This document shows, in pieces, positions 1 through 10,959 of a stretch of DNA of 64,000 bases (position 1 is its first letter; each line of letters begins with the position of its first letter). The translations under genes and the position numbers were made by a program. The notes under the pieces were generated by a model. The model had not been told where the DNA came from and made no database searches. It worked only from the letters and a program-made list of their open reading frames with translations. The DNA comes from Podospora bellae-mahoneyi (Eukaryota; Ascomycota; Sordariomycetes; Sordariales; Podosporaceae), in assembly GCF_035222275.1 (NCBI RefSeq), contig NC_085881.1, positions 434,001-498,000 of the forward strand, given 5' to 3'.

Positions 1-696
1 GAGGGCGACATGTCACGCCGACCGACTGACGACCCGCTGGACCGTGGCGGACAATCCGCCATTGAGATGCTGGAACAGCTCCACATGCGATACACTATTT
101 TCTCCTGTGGCATCTTCATGGAACGCTTTGCCCCGGGAGGCTTGCAGACCTATCACATGGGGGCAGGATCGGAAGTTCAGGGACCAAGTGACTACCTTGT
201 TGATATTCAAGGCTGCAACGCTGAGATTATCCCCAACAACCCAAGTGGCCGGTCAGTCCGTGTTACGCTCACATCGGTATACGACGTGGCCCAATTTGTC
301 ACGGCAGCCATCGATCTCGGCATCAGCAACTGGCCGAGAGAATACCGCATGAGGGGCGAAACGATGACTGTTACTGACTTGGTTCATACATGCTCCGATG
401 TTCGTGGGGGTTCGTATTTGCCCCTTCTTCTTTATCGTGCTTGAATACCTTAGGTACTGACCTGCCCACTAGTTCCATTCAACCTTACTGCTCGCCATTA
501 CCGTGAGGTCGAGGCCCAAGTCGAAGAACTCCGGCAGAACGGGGATTGGGGCTACTACTACTTCTACTATCAGCGGCTCCTGCAGACGGCCCTTGGAAGG
601 TACCACGTCCATTCACCCAATCTTAACGACGATGTTCAGGTACAACCCATGTCATTTAGGGCTTGGTTGGAGAGGTTCTGGGGTGCGGCAGCCTAG
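1..696 (+). CDS. NmrA-like / isoflavone-reductase-like NAD(P)-binding protein, C-terminal part (5' truncated by window edge)
   Basis: The frame is open from the first base, so the N-terminal Rossmann region lies outside the window. The visible part has the features I associate with the C-terminal half of NmrA-like atypical short-chain dehydrogenases: a segment on sampling a mutant or partner state (CGIFMERFAPGG), a block like the usual 'v.DIg.fva.al' stretch (VYDVAQFVTAAIDLG), then a segment ending YRMRGETMTVTDLV. An intron is inferred at about 410-472, with a TACTGAC branch site and a CAG/TAG-type acceptor at 471-472; a donor at 404 keeps the same phase. The second exon (473-696) continues with PFNLTARHYREVE and ends ...FRAWLERFWGAAA. 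Such proteins act as redox sensors or as reductases of small aromatics; the substrate cannot be told. No link to the pigment genes 20 kb away is evident. The family call is from remembered pattern, not alignment. Confidence 0.72.
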
Positions 697-2498
697 GCCT
701 CCCGCTGAATCATGGTAGCACAATCTTCATGGTGATGTCTGGGACACAAGATTGGGCTACCAGTGGAGGCATGCTGGTGACATGCAAGAATATTGCGGCT
801 CTTTCCTTTGTCTTAGATGTGACAAGTTCACCTGGCATTTTCTCATTGGGGATTCTTCCCATGTTTGGCATAGATGCGGAGCTCCAGTAGCCACCGGGTT
901 ACTTTTCATCGCTGTTCAGATCATTCAAAACTACCATATACAAGCTGGTCTCATAATAAATCACTCCTCTTCTATGTTTACCTGTCGTCGCCTGGTAACT
1001 ATTGTTTTAGATCACCAAAATTCGCCGCCAACCACTTGTCACGCATAGCCCATCAGCGGGGTGGCACGGACATTTGCTACTGAAGCTCAGGTAGCAGCAT
1101 TGCATGGTGTAGAGAGGGTTGGAAGACGATAGCCGCAACTTCAGGTTAGATGGGAAAGTTCCAGGGCTTTCCCACAGAGCCTCAACAGCGGGCTGAAAAA
1201 TGCGGTGGGCGGCGGCCACCAACCAAATTGTCAAGTGCTCTCACACTGCAAGTTCACATGCAACCTGGAAGCCGTACAGCCAACAGCCAACTCTAGTCCG
1301 CCGGATCTGGATCACCATGCATACATTCGTCGTAACCCATCCATTAAGCTATCCATGCCACCGCTTCTCCTCTTTCCAAGGTCAGGAATACAAATAGAGT
1401 GCGCCGTGCTCGACGGTAGTTGGACGCACAAGGATGGCACGGCCCGGGCGACACTGAAGGACCCTGGACACCCATAGGGCTGGCCCAGCAGTGGGGATGA
1501 CTGGGTGATCCCTGTCCACTGGGAATTCTATGTACAGGACATACGTACGTCCCCATCGTGTACGGTTCTTTTCTGGACCAAAGCAGTTTAACGCCCCATT
1601 CAACAATGTGGCTACATGATCGATGTAGGTGAAGTGCTAGGCACACTTTTCTGGGTCTGAGCACACCTCTCTGGCTACTCACCCCATCTATCATCAACTA
1701 CACTAGCAAGTACCGTAGACTGACCCGAATGGAAGGAAGCTCACCTTACCCCCTAGATCCCCACCTGTTCGCGGCTCTTTGCCTTACACCCACTTTCCGG
1801 TCAAGAAGTATTTCGATTCCGCGATATCCAAACATCAAACAAGTCTTTTAATCCAGTTCAGCACCCCTCCGTTGTAACCAAACAATATGCGAAAATAAAT
1901 ACAAGACCTGCACCGCGCCCCAACAGTGAATCCAAGTCCCTCCACCATCTACCCCAATCTAACCTTACAAGACATCGTCGCATCGATCGCATAATGCACA
2001 ACCCATTTTTCCAGGCAAAAAGATTAGATGAGGCTGTGGGGCAACAAGTCACCTGGGGAAAGGCACAGACGAAACAACCGGACCGGCAGTAGCCGAAGTG
2101 CAAGCAGCATGTTTGCTTGTTTCAATTTCGTTCCTTCCATCAAAGAGAGGAAAATAAACGATTCCAGAAGGAATAATTAATCAGCCAACCAGATGTACTC
2201 CTTCTCCATTACACGAGCTGCCTGAGGGGCACATGGGATGAAATCTGCCGTGATTGCCAAGTTAGAGGAGTCAAACATCCGTCATCGCCAACGTGATGAT
2301 ATAGACACATCACGCCCGATGTGACGGTTACAGCACCAAAAGCAGACGCTCGTGAAACACATCACCAGCGCCTACGATGTCATCAAATCTCTCGTCGTAA
2401 ACCACACCACAAGCGCGGCTAATCACTGCTTCGGCAACCTTGCCAACCACCCCTCTTCTCAATAGGCATCGAGATAAAAGACATTGACTGGCAGTTCC
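697..2498. other. Intergenic stretch, no gene recognised
   Basis: About 1.8 kb between two convergent genes. Only short frames (up to 117 codons) without family features are present on either strand. It should contain the 3' untranslated regions of the NmrA-like gene and of the deaminase-like gene. No RNA gene or repeat was recognised. Confidence 0.6.
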
Positions 2499-4607
2499 TT
2501 AGTTAGCCGAAGCAGTGACATCGCCATCGCCATCGCCATCTCCACCCTCGCCGTAATCATCGCCGTACTCAGTAACAATCCAAAGACAGAAGCGCTCCCA
2601 CTCGACCGCCCATTCCTTTAGGCGTTTGGCTTTCAATCCAGACCCCACGCTTGCTGCACGAATATCCCGTATCCTTTAGGCAATTAACAAGTGGTTAGTA
2701 TCTCTTACCTCTTCAACAAGGACGTAGATGGGAACGGAGTGATATCCTCGCTCCAAATCCCCGTATACTCCTATCCGGATGGGGGCACAACTTACCATGA
2801 CTCAGGAGGCTGGTCCTCAAAAGCAGCCCACCGAACACTGTTCTCCGCCAGAGACCCGATTCCAGCCAGGCCTAATGACTCCCACGCATGCAGTGCTGTC
2901 CAGAACTGGTTTGTCATTCCCAAGCCGGCACCTTCTCCCGCATGTTCCTTCGCATCACCAAGTGACAAGGCACACGGAACACCCTGAGCGATGAGGGCCA
3001 GGAGCGGGTGGTTCGAAATGTCGCCTTTGCCCGGTACCAAACAACTCTCTACCAGGATCCTCTTGTCCTTGACAGCCTCCATCATGCGCGGGTGTCTGTA
3101 GAGCGACGGAGCATTTCCGAGCCTCCGTGTTCCGAGCAAAAGAGCATCGAAGAGGTTGCATTCGCCGGCTCCATCAATGCCACCCCCCGCGTCCAAGAAG
3201 AAGGGTATTTCGACTTCTTCCAGTGCGCACTGCTTTCGGAACCAGAAGAGTTCTGGTAGCATGTCCGTGAGCGATCTTCCGAGAGCGTCGGTGTCGGCGA
3301 GGTCGTAGCCGGCCACCAGGTCAGACCAGATCATTTTGGCCGCGATGCAACTATCCGCATCCTCAATGATCGACCGTTGATCCTGGTTGGGGGTGGTTGA
3401 CCAGATGATTCGGAGTCCCCAGAAGGGCGGTCGCTGACCCAGGTCGTCGGGAGTGGTTGTGGCTTGGCGGCAATAGCTGGCCGCTTCTTGTCCGATGACG
3501 ACGAACAACTGGTCAGAGTCGGATTCTGGCGACTCTGAGCCTGTGCGGTAGTAATCAAGGGGGAAAGTAAGCCTAACATGGGGGTTGTGTATTAGTCGTG
3601 ACACACTCTCGTTGATCACCATAGTGGTGTCGTTGCCACCCGTGGGGTTTAGAAAAGGGGGAGATGGATTACGAGGCCCACCACGGCGGCCTAGAATAGA
3701 GTGTAGAGAAATCCTTACCGTAGTTCTGACCACGATAGACCGTCCTCCATTAGTTGAACCAAGAGATGACGCAGGAACTTTCGGAATATTGGCTCGTAGT
3801 AGAGCATGCCCCTGAGTAGGCGTGAATCTGCCCGGCCCTCGGCCGATGAGAAGCTTTCGGTTTTTTCGGTTTGTGGCGTCGTAGTAGTGATGCTGTCATC
3901 ACTCCTCGATACTACACCGCATCTTGCCTTGAGCCATTTGCTGAAGCCTGACCTGCCTCCTTCGGGGTAGTCATCCGCCGCATTAGTCAGGGGCACAAAG
4001 GTTCCGCTCTCGTAGTCAGAACTCCATATCGATTGCTCGCTTTTCTGGTTGTTCTTTCGGAACCGGATTTCGACTCTTCTCGTGGTATCACCCGTTGCCT
4101 CTGCCGTAGCAAGATTTGCATTTGAGGATGATAGACACATCCCTGGTGTCTCGAGCGCCAGGGTGATGAGGTGGTCGACATTAGCCAAAGCGAGGGCGTC
4201 CATCTGGGCGCGGAGGAGACCGCCTTTTGGTAGCCGCTGGATAATTTGCCATGATTTGGGTTTGGTCATGGCGTCGGGGGTGAGAGTGGTGGTCGTTACA
4301 TGGTGGTGCTCTTCATCTCGTATCCTGTCGACGATGCGGCATGCTGCCTTCGCGATGGGGGAGAGGGCTTGTCGGAAGGAGGAGTCTGCCTTGTTTTGTC
4401 TTTCAGTTACTACTACCTGTTACTTTTTGGGTACGGAGTGGGGTTAGGGTGGGGATGAGGTAGGGTACACATACCGCTTCGCTGTTTGTACTCTTCCTTT
4501 ATGAGGGCGGTGCGGCTGGAGAGATATTTTTGGAGGATGGGGTCGGAGGGGGAGGGGAGTTCGGTTGTGAGGATGGAGTGGTAGTCTTCGTCTGTGAGGG
4601 GAGCCAT
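2499..4607 (-). CDS. ADGF/CECR1-type adenosine deaminase-like protein, probable pseudoenzyme
   Basis: Four exons on the minus strand: 4607-4475, 4385-3719, 3572-2796 and 2673-2499, giving 583 residues. Introns of 89, 146 and 122 nt have donors GTATGT, GTAAGG and GTAAGT, and every junction restores the phase (residues 45 Asp, 267 Arg, and a Trp in ESWIRDIRAA). The fold of the adenosine deaminase growth factor family is recognisable: LPKGGLL near 96, GLSWSELR near 260, a DLVAGYDLAD block, the GTRRLG segment near 415, and the C-terminal LKEWAVEWERFCLW signature in exon 4. The catalytic motifs are all changed. HxH is Arg-Ala-Gln (103-105), the HAGE block is Asp394-Ala-Gly-Gly, the RIGH histidine is Asn420, and SDD is Leu-Gly-Asp near 471-473. 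Active enzymes of the family deaminate adenosine with zinc, so this copy is inferred to be inactive. The C-terminus carries a Gly-Asp repeat. Confidence 0.85.
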
Positions 4608-5829
4608 ATTTTGGAGGTGAGAAGATGCCTAGCGGGGAGATTGGTGATGAGATGGTTCGGATGGTGATGTGGTAGTGGGACTGCGTTGTGAGATGACGTC
4701 GGGGTTGCGGTAATAGCGGCTGTTTTTGGTCGGCAGCGCTAAAGACGACGTTGGCGGGTAATTAGACGCTATCTCCGGGACGTTGAAGCGGTTATTGTGG
4801 GGTCGGAGTTGGCTACCAACCTGGGTAAAATATCATGGACAGCTTTGATTTTATTGTGACCTAGGTTGGTCTTTGTCATTCTTCAATGCATTGGGGGAAG
4901 AAGGTCATAGGAACTGAATAGTCTTATTTATTGTCTCCTGTTGCCTGTCGGGGGATTTGTGCTTTTTGAGAGGTTCTTGACTGAGGTTTGTCAAAGCGGA
5001 AAATCAGAAGAGTTTGAGGGACGGTGATGCCTGAGCGTGGCAACAAATGCTTGACAGTTGAGGCTCGCAGTTTATGTCCATGATGGAGCGAAATCTTGAC
5101 CAAAATTGCCGGCCTTTCGATCAAGACACATTCTGGCTTAGCATCATTGCGGCGAGATGTAAAGCTGCTGTTTAAGGCAATTGATGCTCGACCGTTGCAT
5201 GGTGCATACACAAGCCTCTTTAGCTCCCCGCGATATCCCCGCTCAGCTTCATCCCGATGCAAGATCCACGAGTCGCCAAGGCATACTGTGAAGAATTGAG
5301 CCTCGGGAGGGCTGAAAGTGGTTATTAGCAGGCAGTATCGACATCCAGAACTAGAAATACGGTTTCAAAGATGAATAGAATAGGCAAGTCGGCGACATCA
5401 ACGTTAGAGGGTTTGTCAGCCCGGGTAGTCGCGGGCGTGGGGACATGGTGGGGTACCCTACAGTAGCTATCCGGTCATCGGTCGGCTCCCGTGGGGCAAC
5501 CACCCCGAGCTACCCCTCCGCTGATTCCGCTTCCTAACTGTCGGGTATCATACAAAGCAGCGAATAAGATTACTGCAAACTCCAGAGTATATGGCTTGGA
5601 TTGCTTGCTGTTGATCAGTCTCGCTCTGCAGCCATCGTGACGCCATCTATCTCATATTTTCATCCCATCTGTTTCAAACCTCCAATTTCTACATAAACTC
5701 AGTGGGCGTTCATCACATCCAATACCTACTCTGTTTTTCCTTTCACATCATCACCTCAGATCGAGTCTCCCTCGCACCAACCACTCTTACTTACACAAGC
5801 CACGTCAACACCTACAAAACCCGCCCACC
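4608..5829. promoter_or_regulatory. Divergent intergenic/promoter region between the deaminase-like gene and the 5-oxoprolinase gene
   Basis: This 1.2-kb stretch separates two divergent start codons, so it must hold both promoters. A CRE-like TGACGTC lies at about 4693. CCCCT-type (STRE-like) motifs occur around 5500-5520. The last 130 bases before 5830 are C/T-rich, as is common in fungal 5' leaders. No gene is apparent inside it. Confidence 0.5.
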
Positions 5830-8800
5830 ATGTCTTCCTCACCTGAAGCCTCAAAGAAAGGCGGAATCCGCATCGCCATTGACCGTGGCGGCACTTTCAC
5901 TGACTGCGTTGGGTCCCTGAACGGCGAGACCATCATTATTAAGCTTCTCTCTGAAGACCCCTCCAATTACTCGGATGCTCCCCTCGAAGGTATCCGACGC
6001 ATCCTCTCCCACTTTCTCAAGAAAGATATCCCTCGTGGTCAACCCCTCGATACGTCAGCCATCGAGAGCATACGTATGGGCACCACTGTGGCTACCAACG
6101 CTTTGCTGGAGAGAAAAGGAGAGAAGATCGCCTTTGTCACCACCAAAGGGTTTGGGGATATTTTGTTGATCGGCAACCAGTCTCGCCCCAAGATCTTTGA
6201 CTTGGCAATCAAGAAGCCGGATGTGCTTTATGAGGAGGTGGTCGAGGTGGAGGAGAGAGTGACGTTGGAGGATTATGCTGAGGATCCGAAGCGGGTGCTT
6301 ACCAAAGTGGAGGCCAAGGCTGGGACGGAAGAGGCAAAGAAGGAAGAGATTGTCATGGGACTGAGTGGAGAGGCGGTTAGGATTCTGCAAAGACCGGATA
6401 GGGAGGTAATCAAGGGCAAGTTGGGGGAGATTTACAGAAAAGGGATCAAGAGTGTGGCTGTTTGCTTGATGCATGGGTATACTTTTCCAGACCATGAAAG
6501 GTTGGTGGGCGAAGTGGCCAAGGAGATTGGGTTTGAGCACATCAGCCTGAGCCATGAGCTGATGCCGATGATCAAGTTGGTCTCAAGAGCAACTTCGGTC
6601 TGCGCTGATGCGTATCTCACGCCAGCGATTAAAAAGTACATTGCTGGGTTTCAGAATGGATTTGAAGGCGGTAGCTTGGGCTCGAAGAGTGTCAAAAAAA
6701 AGGGCGAAAAGAAGGGTGCGAGGTGTGAGTTCATGCAAAGCGATGGTGGGTTGGTGGATGTCGACAAGTTCACAGGCCTGAAAGCTATCTTGTCCGGCCC
6801 CGCAGGAGGTGTTGTTGGTTACGCCATCACCTCGTACGACGAGAAGACCAAAGTTCCCGTCATTGGGTTTGACATGGGGGGTACCAGCACAGATGTCTCG
6901 AGGTACGGAGAAGGCAGGTATGACCATACCTTTGAGACAACGACTGCCGGTGTCACCATCCAGTCTCCACAGTTGGATATCAACACAGTTGCCGCTGGTG
7001 GCGGATCAAGGCTGTTCTTCAAAAATGGGTTATTTGTTGTCGGTCCCGATTCTGCCGGTGCTCACCCAGGTCCTGCTTGCTATCGAAAGGGTGGCCCGGC
7101 GGCCGTCACCGATGCCAACTTGTTCTTGGGCAGATTATTGCCCGAGTTCTTCCCCAAGATCTTTGGGAAAAATGAGGACGAGGCCCTGGACACGGAGGCG
7201 AGTAGAAAGGCGCTTCAGGAAATCGCAGACCAGATTCAGAAGGAAACGGGAAAGAAGATGGACATCGATGAAGTTGCCTATGGATTCTTGACAGTTGCCA
7301 ACGAAGCCATGACCCGACCTATCAGAAGCATCACTGAGGCCAAGGGCCACGACACATCAAAGCACCGTCTGGCTACCTTTGGAGGTGCCGGCGGTCAGCA
7401 CGCTGTTGCTATTGCCGAGTCACTGGGTATCAAGCAGATTCTGGTTCATAGATACTCTTCGGTTCTCTCTGCCTATGGCATGGCCCTTGCAGACGTGGTG
7501 GATGAACGTCAAGAGCCAGATTCGAGTGTGTGGAGTCAGAACAGCGAGGTTGTTGGCCATCTCAAGCAAAAAGTCGGAAGTCTGAAGGAAAAATCTCGCG
7601 AGGCCTTGAGAGATCAGGGATTTGACGACAGCGAGATGGTCTTTGAGGAGTACCTCAATATGAGATATCGCGGCACCGAATCAGCTCTCATGATCATCAA
7701 GCCGAGCGATGACAGCTGGGACTTCGGCAGGGCTTTTGTGGAGCACCACCGCTACGAGTTCGGCTTTACGCTAGATGAGAGGGATATCATTATCGACGAC
7801 GTCCGTGTGCGTGGCATTGGCAAGAGCTTCCAGTATGGGGAGAAGACAGTCGATGAGCAGCTCAAGACAGTCCAGCGCACAGATGTATCTCCAGAGAAGA
7901 AGCACTCCGAAGCCAGGGTTTATTTTGAAGGAGGCCGGCTGGATACCCCCATCTACAAACTTACTGATCTTTCCGTTGGCAACGTTATCAAGGGTCCAGC
8001 CATGTTGGCGGATGGCACCCAAACCATTGTCGTCACCCCTAACGCCACTGCTTTGATTCTCGAGACGCACGTTGTGGTCGACCTTCCCAAGGCTGCGAAG
8101 GACAAGTCCTCTGAAAGTATGGAAGAGCGTGAGGTTGACCCCATCATGCTCAGCATTTTTGGGCACCGGTTTATGGCCATCGCGGAGCAGATGGGCAGAG
8201 CGCTCCAGAAGACAAGCGTCAGTACCAACGTCAAGGAGCGTCTTGATTTTTCTTGTGCCATTTTTGACGCGTCCGGAGGTCTCGTAGCTAATGCTCCTCA
8301 TTTGCCTGTCCACTTGGGGTCCATGTCGACTTGTGTTCGCACCCAGGCCAAGATCTGGGAGGGCAAGCTCAAGAAGGGCGATGTCATCATTTCCAACCAC
8401 CCGTCATACGGCGGCACTCACTTACCAGATATCACTCTTCTGATGCCAGCATTCAACGAAGCTGGTGATAAGATTCTGTTTTATGCCGCCTCTCGCGCCC
8501 ATCACGCTGACATCGGAGGTATCACGGCTGGCAGCATGCCCCCTCACTCCCGCGAGCTGTACCAAGAAGGTGCCGCCATCAAGTCTGAGAAGCTTGTTAG
8601 CGAGGGCAAGTTCAATGAAGAACGCTGCATTGAGCTTCTTTATCACGAGCCAGCCAAGTACCCAGGATGCAGCGGTACCCGCACACTCGCTGACAACATC
8701 AACGACCTCCGCGCCCAGGTTTCGGCGAATCAGAAGGGCATCTCCCTCATCGAGGGCCTCATCAGCGAGTATGGTGAGGATACGGTCCAGTTTTACATGG

Positions 8801-9918
8801 TGGCCATCCAGAAGAACGCCGAATTCCAGGTGCGCAATTTGCTTAAAACTGTATCGAAGCGGTTTCAAGGCAAGGAGCTCTCAGCAGTTGACTACATGGA
8901 CGACGGGTCTCCCATCCGCCTCAAGGTGACCATTGACGACCAAGCGGGCGAAGCCATCTTTGACTTTGCGGGTACAGGCCCCGAAGTCTACGCCAACATC
9001 AACGCTCCCGAGGCCATCTCGTACTCGGCCATCATCTACTGCCTCCGGTGCATGATATCGGAAGACATCCCGCTGAACCAAGGCTGCCTACGCCCCATCA
9101 CGGTCAAGATTCCCAAGAAGAGCTTGCTGTCTCCGTCAGACAACGCTGCCGTGGTGGGCGGCAATGTCTTGACCAGTCAGCGCATCACAGACGTCATCTT
9201 CAAGGCCTTTGAAGCCTGTGCCGCCAGCCAAGGCTGCTGCAATAACTTGACGTTTGGCTTTGGTGGAAACGTCACGGGCCAGAAAGAGGTCAAAGGGTTC
9301 GGGTACTACGAGACGATTGCGGGCGGGAGCGGCGCCGGGCCGTACTGGGAGGGGACAGATGGAGTTCACGTGCACATGACGAATACCAGAATCACGGATT
9401 CAGAGGTGTTTGAGAGACGGTACCCGGTTTTGTTGCGGGAATTCTCCATCAGGAGGGGATCAGGTGGTAAGGGACAGCACAGGGGTGGTGATGGCGTGGT
9501 GAGGGATATTGAGTTCAGGTTGCCGATGCAGGTGTCAATCTTGAGCGAGAGGAGGGTTTACCGGCCGTATGGCATGGCCGGGGGTGAGGATGCGGAGGCG
9601 GGGTTGAACTTGTGGGTGAGGAAAGTGCAGAAGGCTAGCTGGGAGACAAGCTTGAAGAGGCTACAGGCTGAGAAGGAAGGGGAGGGGGGTGATGGTGGTG
9701 ATGACGAAGGGGAGACGGAGGAGAGGTACATCAACATGGGGGCCAAGAACACGGCGCCGATGAAGGCGGGTGACCGCATCATCATCCAAACTCCCGGAGG
9801 AGGTGGCTGGGGCAAGGTAGGTGAAGCGAAGGCACTCGATGCCTCGAAACATGATCCGACCCAGGGATGGAAAAAAGGTTCCCATGCAGCGCGGGAGGAT
9901 GCCGCTCTGCAGGTCTGA
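5830..9918 (+). CDS. OXP1: 5-oxoprolinase (ATP-hydrolysing), single exon
   Basis: A 1362-residue protein encoded without introns, close to the usual length of eukaryotic 5-oxoprolinases (about 1,280-1,300), with the HyuA and HyuB halves fused in one chain. The N-terminal HyuA part opens with the nucleotide-binding signature IAIDRGGTFTD (residues 14-24) and has the second phosphate motif GFDMGGTSTDVSR near 346 and AGGGSR near 385. The HyuB part starts near 768 (DPIMLSIFGHRF) and has PHLPVHLGSM near 823. It hydrolyses 5-oxo-L-proline to L-glutamate with ATP in the glutathione (gamma-glutamyl) cycle, in the cytosol. The first ATG follows a CCCACC context and precedes the conserved start by only about 13 residues. 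Near 1280 there is an acidic, Gly/Glu/Asp-rich insertion before the conserved PGGGGWG tail; that is the only unusual feature. Confidence 0.96.
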   Translation: MSSSPEASKKGGIRIAIDRGGTFTDCVGSLNGETIIIKLLSEDPSNYSDAPLEGIRRILSHFLKKDIPRGQPLDTSAIESIRMGTTVATNALLERKGEKIAFVTTKGFGDILLIGNQSRPKIFDLAIKKPDVLYEEVVEVEERVTLEDYAEDPKRVLTKVEAKAGTEEAKKEEIVMGLSGEAVRILQRPDREVIKGKLGEIYRKGIKSVAVCLMHGYTFPDHERLVGEVAKEIGFEHISLSHELMPMIKLVSRATSVCADAYLTPAIKKYIAGFQNGFEGGSLGSKSVKKKGEKKGARCEFMQSDGGLVDVDKFTGLKAILSGPAGGVVGYAITSYDEKTKVPVIGFDMGGTSTDVSRYGEGRYDHTFETTTAGVTIQSPQLDINTVAAGGGSRLFFKNGLFVVGPDSAGAHPGPACYRKGGPAAVTDANLFLGRLLPEFFPKIFGKNEDEALDTEASRKALQEIADQIQKETGKKMDIDEVAYGFLTVANEAMTRPIRSITEAKGHDTSKHRLATFGGAGGQHAVAIAESLGIKQILVHRYSSVLSAYGMALADVVDERQEPDSSVWSQNSEVVGHLKQKVGSLKEKSREALRDQGFDDSEMVFEEYLNMRYRGTESALMIIKPSDDSWDFGRAFVEHHRYEFGFTLDERDIIIDDVRVRGIGKSFQYGEKTVDEQLKTVQRTDVSPEKKHSEARVYFEGGRLDTPIYKLTDLSVGNVIKGPAMLADGTQTIVVTPNATALILETHVVVDLPKAAKDKSSESMEEREVDPIMLSIFGHRFMAIAEQMGRALQKTSVSTNVKERLDFSCAIFDASGGLVANAPHLPVHLGSMSTCVRTQAKIWEGKLKKGDVIISNHPSYGGTHLPDITLLMPAFNEAGDKILFYAASRAHHADIGGITAGSMPPHSRELYQEGAAIKSEKLVSEGKFNEERCIELLYHEPAKYPGCSGTRTLADNINDLRAQVSANQKGISLIEGLISEYGEDTVQFYMVAIQKNAEFQVRNLLKTVSKRFQGKELSAVDYMDDGSPIRLKVTIDDQAGEAIFDFAGTGPEVYANINAPEAISYSAIIYCLRCMISEDIPLNQGCLRPITVKIPKKSLLSPSDNAAVVGGNVLTSQRITDVIFKAFEACAASQGCCNNLTFGFGGNVTGQKEVKGFGYYETIAGGSGAGPYWEGTDGVHVHMTNTRITDSEVFERRYPVLLREFSIRRGSGGKGQHRGGDGVVRDIEFRLPMQVSILSERRVYRPYGMAGGEDAEAGLNLWVRKVQKASWETSLKRLQAEKEGEGGDGGDDEGETEERYINMGAKNTAPMKAGDRIIIQTPGGGGWGKVGEAKALDASKHDPTQGWKKGSHAAREDAALQV

Positions 9919-10959
9919 CGGGTTGACGTTGGCGAGCGGCGGCGGCGGGTTCGAAACCACATGGAGGCGAGGGAGGATGGTGAGGGGCCACGGGGATGGG
10001 GCTCTATTGACTTGGAACTTGTTTGAAGGGTGGAGGAGGAGGGGTTGTTGGGTCCTCCCGAGGGAATGGTCTTCCCTGTCTGCAGAGCACAGACCCATGC
10101 ACAAAGGGTTCTCTGGGACTTCTTGGGCTCTTGGGATTTGTTGAAGAGACCTTGTTGGTTGGAGTGGAAGAGCATCTTCTGGCGGCGGGTAACCCGGAAA
10201 ACTTGTCTGGATAGGAATACAGTCTTGGCAATGTTGTAATTTCCCTCTCGTAACGATCCACATTGAAGATGTGCCCAGCCACCGTGATTTCCATACTTTC
10301 CCCATCTCGACGTAAAGAAAAAGAAAACTGACAAGAGTTTTGCATCATGGTACGATGCTGATGTGTGTTGATCAGTCGACGAGTGGAGAGGTACAGAGTA
10401 GCCGTGGCAGCACAAAAAAGAGAGTGATGACGGGTCGGGTTAGGGTTCCCCGTGTGCCGAGTGTGCAAAAGGTTGGGGAAACAGCTGGGCGGTGACGCTA
10501 GCGCACGGCCGTTGCAGGTGGTTGTCGCAGCAACGCCCCGCCAAACAAACAGAGCAGGGTGTTATGGAGCCCACTGACCACTAGCGAACCGCAGTTTTGC
10601 CCTCGTCTTGGGAAAGATTGCCATGCTGTTCGTGGGCCGTGGCACCCGTGGGTCTTTCAACTACGACGAAGCAACTGTAACTGCACTGCACTGCACTGCT
10701 GAAATGTTACCCATCTCCGTACTTCGGGAATGACGCCTTGATTCAGCAAGTCCCACGTCCCAAGACTGTCCCAGGCTGTCCCAGACTGTCCCGATTTGTT
10801 CGTGCCCTTCCCAATTCAACCTTTCTCGAAGGAGACGCATCCCTGTTGGAGGGCCATTTCTACCTGACGGGGGGGCCAATCTTTACTCTCTCTTCCGCTC
10901 CACCAAAGAAAGAAAAGAAAGAACCGGGGCTGGAGGGAGATGCGAAAACAACGATCAAG
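9919..10959. other. Intergenic stretch with short tandem repeats upstream of the ADIP-like gene
   Basis: About 1 kb holding the 3' UTR of the oxoprolinase gene and the promoter and leader of the next gene. Frames antisense to the oxoprolinase tail look like by-products. An ACTGC repeat lies at about 10678-10698. A decamer-like repeat built on CTGTCCCA runs from about 10764 to 10792. The reading frame of the next gene stays open upstream to 10738, but that part reads like leader sequence. Confidence 0.5.

Noticed and set aside
2792-3733. Deaminase-like protein ending at 2792
   Set aside because: The apparent stop lies in a perfect GTAAGT donor. Splicing to 2673 adds the conserved LKEWAVEWERFCLW tail.
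9558-10415. 285-codon frame on the minus strand at the end of the oxoprolinase gene
   Set aside because: It overlaps the well-supported oxoprolinase tail antisense and has a random composition rich in Ser, Pro and Arg; it looks like a shadow frame.
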